A DNA stretch of 11,271 bases from Caulobacter sp. B11 (GTDB taxonomy: Bacteria; Pseudomonadota; Alphaproteobacteria; Caulobacterales; Caulobacteraceae): positions 1 through 11,271 of the forward strand of contig NZ_PEGG01000027.1 in NCBI RefSeq assembly GCF_002737765.1, in the 5' to 3' direction. Positions 6,124 to 11,271 of this stretch are shown here, in pieces (positions within the stretch are counted from its first letter, which is position 1; each line of letters starts with the position of its first letter). The translations under genes and the position numbers were made by a program. Below the pieces are notes generated by a model. That model was not told where the DNA came from. It searched no databases and saw nothing but the letters and a program-made list of their open reading frames with translations.

Positions 6124-7653
6124 TTAGCCGGCGACCTTGGCGCGCGTCGTGGCTTTCGTCCAGCCGGGCGCGGCCCAGCGGACCAGGACATCGCGCAGGG
6201 CGGCCTGGGTCAGGGGCTTGACCAGGAAGTCGTCCATGCCCGCCGCCAGGCAGGCGCGGCGATCCTCGTCGAAGGCGTCGGCGGTCAGGGCGACGATCGG
6301 GGTGACCACGCCGCGCTCGCGCAGGGCCTGGGTGGCTTCGATGCCGTTCAGGCCCGGCATGCGCAGGTCCATCAGGATCAGATCATAGGTCCCCTGGGCC
6401 AGGGCATTGACGGCCTCGGAGCCGCTGGCGATGCGGTCGACCTTGCAGCCTTCCCGCTCCAGCAGGGCGCGGGCCAGCAGGGCGTTGATCGGGTTGTCCT
6501 CGGCCAGCAGCACCCGCGAGCCCGGCGCGGCGGCCGGGGCGATGCGATCGTCCTCGGGCGAGGCCTGGACCGGGGCGACGGGGTGGGGCTGGTCGGCGGC
6601 CCGGGCCTCGAGCACCTGGGCGACCAGGGAGGCGCGACGCAGGGGCTTGATCAGATAGCCGCTGAAGCCGGCGCCGCGCAGGGCCGGGATCCGGTCGCGC
6701 TGGTCGGGTGTCAGCAGGATGACGGTGGGATGGTCGCGGGGCGGCGACGCGTCAGCGTCGGTCAGGGCGGCGTCGAGCAGCAGCACCGCGCCCGCCGGGG
6801 CCTGGGCCAGGGCCGTGGCGACATCGGCCCCGACCAGGGCGACGCCGCCGCTGGCCCGCACCTGGCGGGCGGCGGCCTGGCGGACGGTGAGATTGGGCGA
6901 GGCGATCGCCACGCAGCGGCCGGCCAGGGGCTGGGCCTGGGGCGGGGCGGGAAGGGTGGCGAAGCGGGCCTCGAACCAGAAGTCGGCGCCTTCGCCGACC
7001 GCGCCGCCGACCCCGGCCGACCCGTCCATGGCCGCGGCCAGGCGCGCGACGATGGCCAGGCCCAGGCCCGCGCCGCCCAGCTGGGCCTGGTGCGAGGGAT
7101 CGGTCTGGACGAAGGCCTCGAAGATCCGGGCCCGGGCTTCCAGGGCGACGCCGGGTCCGGTGTCGGACACCGTGAAGCGCAGGGCGCCCGACGCCGTCAG
7201 CTCGGCGCTCAGCAGCACGCCGCCGGTCTGGGTGAACTTGATGGCGTTGCCGGCATAGTTCAGCAGCACCTGGCGCAGGCGGCCCTCGTCGGCCATTACG
7301 GCGGGCAGGTCGGGCGCGGCGGCCCAGGCGATCTCGATGGCCTTTTCGTGGGCCCGCGGGCTGAGCAGCTCGGCCACCTGGCGCAGCAGATTCTCGACAT
7401 CGACCGGGGCGGGATGCAGCTCGATCGTCGTGGCGCCCAGCCGCGCGAAATCGAGAACGTCATTGACCAGGCTGAGCAGGTGATCGCCGCTCTCGCGCAG
7501 GGCGGCCACATAGGCGCTCTGCTCGGCGGTCAGGTGCGTGCCCTCCAGCAGACGGGCCATGCCCAGCACGCCGTTCAGGGGGGTGCGGAACTCATGGCTC
7601 AGGGTGGCCAGTTGCTCGGGGGTGACGCCAGTCGCGGTCGGGGTCTTGCTCAT
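6124..7653 (-). CDS. shkA: ShkA-like soluble hybrid histidine kinase with c-di-GMP-type pseudoreceiver
   Basis: A 509-residue cytoplasmic hybrid kinase with no membrane span or PAS domain. HisKA starts at once (SHEFRTPLNG, phospho-His20). HATPase_c follows with N-box LLNYAGNAIKF (Asn137), G1 SDTGPGV and G2 GGAGLGLAI. Then come a degenerate receiver (about 245-350) and a true receiver (about 378-495) with acid pair ED (385-386), phospho-Asp429 and Lys479. The first receiver lacks the acid pair (SPN at the site). It does carry the set I recall for c-di-GMP binding in Caulobacter ShkA: Arg319, Tyr333, Ile335, Pro337, Arg339 and Gln346. The linker has a DDR motif (368-370), like the autoinhibitory one there. 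In C. crescentus, c-di-GMP releases ShkA, which phosphorylates TacA through ShpA to drive stalk and G1-S genes. It lies 25 bp after yifB and 29 bp before ampG. Its ribosome-binding site is poor, suggesting coupling or leaderless features. Confidence 0.87.
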   Translation of the reverse strand: MSKTPTATGVTPEQLATLSHEFRTPLNGVLGMARLLEGTHLTAEQSAYVAALRESGDHLLSLVNDVLDFARLGATTIELHPAPVDVENLLRQVAELLSPRAHEKAIEIAWAAAPDLPAVMADEGRLRQVLLNYAGNAIKFTQTGGVLLSAELTASGALRFTVSDTGPGVALEARARIFEAFVQTDPSHQAQLGGAGLGLAIVARLAAAMDGSAGVGGAVGEGADFWFEARFATLPAPPQAQPLAGRCVAIASPNLTVRQAAARQVRASGGVALVGADVATALAQAPAGAVLLLDAALTDADASPPRDHPTVILLTPDQRDRIPALRGAGFSGYLIKPLRRASLVAQVLEARAADQPHPVAPVQASPEDDRIAPAAAPGSRVLLAEDNPINALLARALLEREGCKVDRIASGSEAVNALAQGTYDLILMDLRMPGLNGIEATQALRERGVVTPIVALTADAFDEDRRACLAAGMDDFLVKPLTQAALRDVLVRWAAPGWTKATTRAKVAG

Positions 7654-7678
7654 GGACGGCGAGCCTAGCGCCCACGCC

Positions 7679-9250
7679 TTAACGGGCGGTCAAATCCACG
7701 CCGGAAAGGCGCGGCACGGCGTCCTCGCCGACCAGGGCGGTGCGGCGATGGGCCAGGGCCTCGGCGACATGCAGGCGACGGACGCTCGGGGCGCCCTCCA
7801 GGTCGGCGATGGTGCGGGCCAGGCGCAGGGTGCGGGTCCAGCCGCGGGCGCTGATCTGGCCGGCCTCGGCGGCGCGGGCCAGCAGGCTGCGGCCGGCCTC
7901 GTCGAGATCGGCGATCTGGTCGAGAAAGCGGCCCTCGGCCCGACCGTTCAGCACGTCGATCCCGCCGGGCGTGGCGGCCAGCGCGGCGGCGCGATCGGCC
8001 TGCAACTGGCGGGCCCGGGCCACCCGTACGGCGACCTCGGCGGTGCCCTCGGCGGGCGGCGGCAGGGCCAGATCGGCGGCGGTGACGGCGGGCATGTCGA
8101 CGGCCAGGTCGATACGGTCCATCAGCGGACCCGAGACCCGGCCCTGATAGTCGCGCTGGCAGCGCGGGGCCTTGCCGCAGGCCCCGCGTCCGGCCCCGCC
8201 GTGACCGCAGCGACAGGGGTTCATGGCGGCGATCAGCTGCACCCGGGCGGGATAGCGAACATGGGCGTTGGCGCGGGCCACCATCACCTCGCCGGTTTCC
8301 AGCGGGCCGCGCAGGCTGTCCAGGGCCTGGACGCCGAACTCCGGCAATTCGTCCAGGAACAGCACGCCGTTATGAGCCAGGGACACCTCGCCGGGCTTGG
8401 CCTTCAGGCCGCCGCCGGTCAGGGCGGCCATGCTGGCGCTGTGGTGCGGGGCGCGATAGGGCCTTGCCCGGGTCAGGGTTCCCTTGGCGATCAGGCCGGC
8501 CACCGAATGGACCATCGAGGTCTCCAGCAGCTCGGCCGAGGTCAGGGGCGGCAGCAGGCCCGGCAGGCGTTGGGCCAGCATCGACTTGCCCGAGCCCGGC
8601 GGGCCCACGAACAGCAGGTTGTGGCCGCCGGCGGCGGTGATCTCCAGGGCCCGCTTGGCGTGCTCCTGGCCCTTGACGTCGCGCAGGTCTCGGGGGCTTT
8701 CGCCCTCGACCACCGGGCCGGGCGCCGGGGCCGTCAGGATCTGCAGGCCACGAAAATGGTTGATCAGCGAAACCAGGGAGCGCGGGGCCAGGATCCGCGT
8801 GCCGCCGGCCCAGGCCGCCTCGGGCCCGCAGGCCTCGGGACAGATCAGGCCCAGACCCATGGCCCCCGCCGCCATGGCGGCGGGCAGGGCGCCGGCGGTG
8901 GGGGCGATGCGGCCGTCCAGGGACAGCTCGCCCATGGCCGCCCAGTCATCCAGGGCGTCGAGCGGGATCACCCCCATGGCCGCCATCACCGCCAGGGCGA
9001 TGGGGAGGTCATAGTGCGAGCCCTCCTTGGGCAGGTCGGCCGGGGCCAGGTTGGCGACGATGCGCTTGCCCGGCAGGGCCAGGCCCAGGCCCGCGAAGGC
9101 GCCGCGCACCCGCTCGCGGCTTTCGGCCACCGCCTTGTCGCCCAGACCCACCAGCATGAACAGGTTCTGACCGGTGGTCAGCTGCACCTCGACGTCGACG
9201 CGACGCGCCTCGACCCCTTCGAACGCAACCGTTACGACCCTGGCGGCCAT
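7679..9250 (-). CDS. comM: YifB/ComM family Mg-chelatase-like AAA+ ATPase
   Basis: A 523-residue YifB/ComM protein. ComM homologues are hexameric helicases that promote branch migration during integration of transforming DNA; a broader recombination role is likely in species not known to be competent. The order is standard. An N-terminal Lon-S5-like domain (1-~165) contains VGLGDKAVAESRERV and the start MAARVVTVAFEGVEA typical of the family. The AAA+ domain has Walker A GPPGSGKS (216-223) and Walker B VLFLDELPEF (296-305). A Cys cluster (NPCRCG, then CGKAPRC; Cys346, 348, 358, 364) may bind zinc. A C-terminal helical domain (about 410-510) completes it. Length is normal and all key residues are intact. 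It starts 121 bp after gshB, with LexA-type and DnaA-type sites in the gap, and is probably the first gene of a transcript continuing into shkA and ampG. No strong Shine-Dalgarno is seen. Confidence 0.94.
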   Translation of the reverse strand: MAARVVTVAFEGVEARRVDVEVQLTTGQNLFMLVGLGDKAVAESRERVRGAFAGLGLALPGKRIVANLAPADLPKEGSHYDLPIALAVMAAMGVIPLDALDDWAAMGELSLDGRIAPTAGALPAAMAAGAMGLGLICPEACGPEAAWAGGTRILAPRSLVSLINHFRGLQILTAPAPGPVVEGESPRDLRDVKGQEHAKRALEITAAGGHNLLFVGPPGSGKSMLAQRLPGLLPPLTSAELLETSMVHSVAGLIAKGTLTRARPYRAPHHSASMAALTGGGLKAKPGEVSLAHNGVLFLDELPEFGVQALDSLRGPLETGEVMVARANAHVRYPARVQLIAAMNPCRCGHGGAGRGACGKAPRCQRDYQGRVSGPLMDRIDLAVDMPAVTAADLALPPPAEGTAEVAVRVARARQLQADRAAALAATPGGIDVLNGRAEGRFLDQIADLDEAGRSLLARAAEAGQISARGWTRTLRLARTIADLEGAPSVRRLHVAEALAHRRTALVGEDAVPRLSGVDLTAR

Positions 9251-9274
9251 GCTCGCGTCTCTGTGCAGCTACAC

Positions 9275-9283
9275 TTATCCACA
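9275..9283. promoter_or_regulatory. Perfect DnaA box upstream of yifB/comM
   Basis: TTATCCACA on the plus strand matches the consensus 9-mer DnaA box exactly, in a 121-bp intergenic region 25 bp upstream of the yifB start. It abuts the candidate -10 on the minus strand, so bound DnaA would cover the likely transcript start. An origin is unlikely: I see no second box, no A+T-rich unwinding region and no origin-linked genes. Confidence 0.5.
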
Positions 9284-9312
9284 ATCGAACCATGACCGTG
9301 GGGGCGCAGCAA
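9284..9312 (-). promoter_or_regulatory. Candidate yifB/comM promoter
   Basis: Reading the minus strand, TTGCTG (9312-9307) could be a -35 and, after 17 bp, TTCGAT (9289-9284) a weak -10. The pair lies exactly between the LexA-type site and the DnaA box. The -10 matches consensus at only three of six positions, so this is placement by context as much as by sequence. Confidence 0.27.
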
Positions 9313-9327
9313 GAACGAAAAACGAAC
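9313..9327 (-). promoter_or_regulatory. LexA (SOS) box GTTC-N7-GTTC upstream of yifB/comM
   Basis: On the minus strand, GTTC, seven bases (GTTTTTC) and GTTC form the direct repeat recognised by alphaproteobacterial LexA. The second half-site directly abuts a candidate -35, so bound LexA would block the promoter. The site is 63-77 nt upstream of the yifB start and just beyond the gshB stop. A GAATC (GANTC, CcrM methylation site) lies at 9351-9355. Confidence 0.6.
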
Positions 9328-9371
9328 GTTTCAGGAAAACACCGAGCGACGAATCCCCAGGCCGCAACGGA

Positions 9372-10325
9372 TCAGCGCGGCGCGGCGCGGAGGGTCTCGA
9401 TACGGTCCCACAACGCCGCCGAGGCGTCGGCCCCGCCGAAGCGCTTGAGTTGCTGGGCCCCGGTCGGCGAGGTGACATTGATCTCGGTGAGATACTCGCC
9501 GATCACGTCGATGCCGACGAACAGCAGGCCCCGGCGCTTCAGCTCCGGGGCGATGATGGCGCAGAGCTCCAGATCGCGGGCGGTCAGCTCCACCGCCTCG
9601 GCCCGGCCCCCGACCCGCAGGTTGGAGCGCACCTGTCCGGCCGCCGGCACGCGGTTGATCGCGCCGACGGGCTCGCCATCGACCAGCAGCACGCGCTTGT
9701 CGCCCTTGCTGACGGCCGGCACGAACTTCTGGGCGATGACCTGCTCTCGGCCGATCATGGCGTGCAGTTCCAGCAGGGCGTCGAGGTTGGGATCGTCGGC
9801 CAGCAGCCGCGCCACGCCCGAGCCGCCGCCGCCGTAGAGCGGCTTGAGCACGATGTCGCCGTGCCGGGCGCGGAAGTCGTAGATCGCCTCATGGTCGCTG
9901 GTGATCAGGGTCGGCGGCTGCACGCCGGGAAAGTCGGTGACGAAAAGCTTCTCGGGCGCGTTGCGCACCTCGGCCGGATTGTTGACCACCAGGGTGTGGG
10001 GGTGGATCTTCTCGAGGAAGTGGGTGGCGGTGATATAGGCCATGTCGAACGGCGGATCCTGGCGCATCAGCACCACGTCGATGTCGTCCTTCATGTCGAT
10101 CAGCACGCTGTCGCCCAGTTCGGCATGGGCGCCCTGGGTCGCCGTCAGCACCAGGGACTGGGCGCGGGCGAAGACCCGGCCGTCCTCCATCGACAGCTTG
10201 TCGGGCGTATAGACCCACAGGCGGTGACCCCGGGCCTGGGCTTCCATCATCATCTGGAAGGTGGTGTCGGTGTCGATATTGATCCCCAGCACGGGATCCA
10301 TCTGGACGGCGACTCTCAACGACAT
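9372..10325 (-). CDS. gshB: Glutathione synthetase
   Basis: A 317-residue cytoplasmic ATP-grasp ligase that joins gamma-glutamylcysteine to glycine, the last step of glutathione synthesis. The N-terminus [20 protein letters not shown] is typical. MRQDPPFD (87-94) and [13 protein letters not shown] (115-127) lie in the substrate domain. [11 protein letters not shown] (161-171) is the flexible glycine-rich loop over ATP, and RSNLRVGG (233-240) with EINVTSPTG (281-289) supplies metal and substrate contacts. Length equals the bacterial GshB family. The start has GGAG (complement of 10332-10335) 6 nt upstream, and a GACTC CcrM site (10330-10334) overlaps that Shine-Dalgarno. It is upstream of yifB on the same strand but separated by 121 bp with regulatory sites, so cotranscription is possible, not certain. 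No convincing promoter was identified in its own 137-bp upstream gap. Confidence 0.96.
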   Translation of the reverse strand: MSLRVAVQMDPVLGINIDTDTTFQMMMEAQARGHRLWVYTPDKLSMEDGRVFARAQSLVLTATQGAHAELGDSVLIDMKDDIDVVLMRQDPPFDMAYITATHFLEKIHPHTLVVNNPAEVRNAPEKLFVTDFPGVQPPTLITSDHEAIYDFRARHGDIVLKPLYGGGGSGVARLLADDPNLDALLELHAMIGREQVIAQKFVPAVSKGDKRVLLVDGEPVGAINRVPAAGQVRSNLRVGGRAEAVELTARDLELCAIIAPELKRRGLLFVGIDVIGEYLTEINVTSPTGAQQLKRFGGADASAALWDRIETLRAAPR

Positions 10326-10427
10326 GGACGACTCCGGATCAGCTTGGCGCGGCGACGGAAGACGCCCCGCGCCGCGACTGCCTAGTTAAGGCCGCGACCG
10401 CCCGAATGCGAGGGGTGAGTTGGGGCC

Positions 10428-10453
10428 GGGGTCGCCCCGCGCGGCCGGCGCGC
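10428..10453 (-). terminator. G+C-rich dyads after the XRE repressor gene
   Basis: Just past the stop codon of the XRE gene, two short hairpins occur in tandem: GCGCG/CGCGC stems at 10439-10443 and 10449-10453, and GGGG-TCG-CCCC at 10428-10438. No T-run follows, so intrinsic termination is doubtful. In a genome this G+C-rich, such dyads also arise by chance. The rest of 10326-10462 is the gshB leader, with no promoter I can support. Confidence 0.25.
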
Positions 10454-10462
10454 TGAATAGAC

Positions 10463-10702
10463 CTAATCCGGCTCGTCCGGCGTCGTCAGGTCGGCGGCGT
10501 CGAAGTCGTAGTCCAGCAGGTCCCCGGGACGGCAGTCCAGCGCCGCGCAGAGGCGGGCCAGGGTGCGGAAGCGGATGCCCTTCACCTTGCCCGACCGGAA
10601 CAGCGACAGCTGGGTCTCGCTCAGGCCCACCTCCTGGGCGAGGTCGCGCGCCTTGAGGCCCTTAGCGACGATCAGGGCGTCCAGGGTGATGCGGATGGGC
10701 AT
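10463..10702 (-). CDS. Small XRE/Cro-type HTH repressor (YozG-like)
   Basis: A 79-residue protein that is almost entirely one Cro/CI-type helix-turn-helix domain. Helix 2 is ARDLAQEVGLS and the recognition helix region is ETQLSLFRSGKVKGIRF. TLARLCAALDCRPGDLLDYD (47-66) completes the five-helix fold, and a short acidic tail (DAADLTTPDEPD) follows. I chose the ATG at 10702, whose A is the last base of the stop codon of the upstream gene (TGATG), a classic reinitiation overlap. The same frame is open far upstream, but that reading runs through the DUF2975 gene and is a shadow. Such small XRE proteins are commonly paired with DUF2975 membrane proteins; the repressor probably controls its own operon. 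The target site is inferred to be the inverted repeat at 11223-11245. Confidence 0.88.
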   Translation of the reverse strand: MPIRITLDALIVAKGLKARDLAQEVGLSETQLSLFRSGKVKGIRFRTLARLCAALDCRPGDLLDYDFDAADLTTPDEPD

Positions 10703-11202
10703 CAGATCATCTCGTCGAGTTCGGCCTGGACCGCCAGCGCCTGATCCATGACCCGCCCCAGCAGGAAGAGCGCGCCGCCGATCATGCCCAGAGTCATGCC
10801 GGCCACGTCGAAGTGCAGGTAGCCGCCTCGGGTCTGCTCGACCAGCCGCATCAGGTTGGAAACCAAGAAGACGCTGGCCACGCCGCCGACGCCCAGGGCG
10901 ATCCCGACCCGCCGCAGGGCGGAGGGCAGGGTCGCCTGAATGAGCCGGCCCTTGGCCAGCTCCCCCATGGCCTGACCGATCGACCAGACGCCCAGCAGGT
11001 AGCAGGCGGCCGGCAGGTTGCCGATCGTCACGGAAAGGATCTTGGCCGGCGCGATCTCGGCCTTGTGCAGCAGGACCAGCAGCAGGGGCGCGATCCAGGT
11101 CATCAGCGCCAGAAGCACCCCGACACTGATCACCATGAACCTCGCCAGCCAGCGGAATTGGCCGCACTTGCGGCGGAAAAGGTCGATGTCGCTGCGGCTC
11201 AT
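10702..11202 (-). CDS. DUF2975-family membrane protein
   Basis: A 166-residue integral membrane protein resembling DUF2975, a family of unknown function usually encoded next to a small XRE regulator. Four hydrophobic spans lie at about 23-45, 55-77, 98-118 and 131-149. The positively charged N-terminus (SRSDIDLFRRKCGQFRW) and the acidic end (QAELDEMI) are family-like. The start is secure: GGAGG (complement of 11207-11211) precedes the ATG, though the spacing is short (4 nt). It is the first gene of the pair and overlaps the regulator by one base. The upstream leader (11203-11271) is A+T-richer than the rest of the window and contains a perfect inverted repeat. One plausible model is a membrane protein that senses a signal and influences the repressor, but nothing in sequence proves it. 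Confidence 0.83.
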   Translation of the reverse strand: MSRSDIDLFRRKCGQFRWLARFMVISVGVLLALMTWIAPLLLVLLHKAEIAPAKILSVTIGNLPAACYLLGVWSIGQAMGELAKGRLIQATLPSALRRVGIALGVGGVASVFLVSNLMRLVEQTRGGYLHFDVAGMTLGMIGGALFLLGRVMDQALAVQAELDEMI

Positions 11203-11222
11203 GGGTCCTCCAATCCTGTCTT

Positions 11223-11245
11223 GTCTTTAATCTTGACTTAAAGAC
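11223..11245. promoter_or_regulatory. 8-bp inverted repeat that is also a CtrA-type TTAA-N7-TTAA site
   Basis: GTCTTTAA (11223-11230) and TTAAAGAC (11238-11245) are perfect reverse complements around a 7-nt spacer. The inner parts give TTAA-N7-TTAA, the CtrA consensus spacing. The site begins 20 nt upstream of the DUF2975 start. Two promoter readings are possible on the minus strand. One has a -10 TATAAA at 11265-11260 with its -35 beyond the window, placing the repeat just downstream of the start site. The other pairs TTGCGG (11258-11253) with CAAGAT (11235-11230), placing the repeat over the -10. Either fits repression, by the neighbouring XRE protein or by CtrA. Confidence 0.6.
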
Positions 11246-11271
11246 CCAGGCTCCGCAACTTTATATCTGAC

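Noticed and set aside
7679..7693. TTAA-N7-TCAA just upstream of shkA as a CtrA site.
   Set aside because: The second half-site is imperfect and the sequence is the 3' coding end of yifB, so coding constraint explains it; no nearby promoter elements were seen.
9275..9283. The DnaA box as part of a replication origin.
   Set aside because: Only one box is visible, with no A+T-rich unwinding region and no origin-associated genes; a regulatory role is more likely.
7538..9295. 585-codon plus-strand ORF opposite yifB/comM.
   Set aside because: It is the antisense shadow of an intact YifB with all motifs present; its translation is Gly/Gln/His-rich with no recognisable domain.
10463..11167. A 234-residue reading of the XRE gene starting at 11167.
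   Set aside because: The upstream ~155 residues are DUF2975 coding sequence read out of frame; the TGATG overlap and the HTH domain boundaries fix the start at 10702.

Overview
The window reads as a high-G+C alphaproteobacterial chromosome, most likely Caulobacter or a close relative. Three things point there. There is a recognisable ShkA-type soluble hybrid kinase. RlmN has a sequence style and a TTG start that I recall from Caulobacter. Promoter and operator motifs include a GCTANAWC-type -10, an alphaproteobacterial LexA direct repeat (GTTC-N7-GTTC) and a TTAA-N7-TTAA CtrA-type site. I see no integrase, transposase, phage gene, CRISPR array, tRNA or rRNA. This is mostly ordinary chromosomal backbone, and I found no clearly new multi-gene system.

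Layout. At the left edge (minus strand) are a secreted RNase T2-family ribonuclease (57-767), an intergenic region with two 24-bp inverted copies of a G+C-rich repeat (877-900 and 971-994), and a LysE/RhtB-family amino-acid exporter (1029-1661). A divergent promoter region leads into a plus-strand run: rlmN (1799-3004), a DUF350 membrane protein (3101-3529) and a membrane-anchored trypsin-like protease (3555-4385). That run meets a long minus-strand cluster tail to tail, with the two stop codons sharing one CTAG.

The minus-strand cluster, in transcription order, is gshB (10325-9372), yifB/comM (9250-7679), shkA (7653-6124) and ampG (6094-4382). Gaps of 25 and 29 bp between yifB, shkA and ampG suggest one transcript. 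The 121-bp gap between gshB and yifB carries a perfect GTTC-N7-GTTC LexA-type site and a perfect TTATCCACA DnaA box, so yifB probably has its own promoter tied to DNA damage and/or replication. Read-through would place shkA (c-di-GMP-gated cell-cycle signalling) and ampG (muropeptide recycling) downstream of it.

At the right edge a translationally coupled pair (10463-11202, minus strand) encodes a DUF2975 four-helix membrane protein followed by a small XRE/Cro-type repressor. Its leader holds a perfect 8-bp inverted repeat that is also a TTAA-N7-TTAA CtrA-type motif. This pair and the yifB promoter are the most interesting parts of the window.
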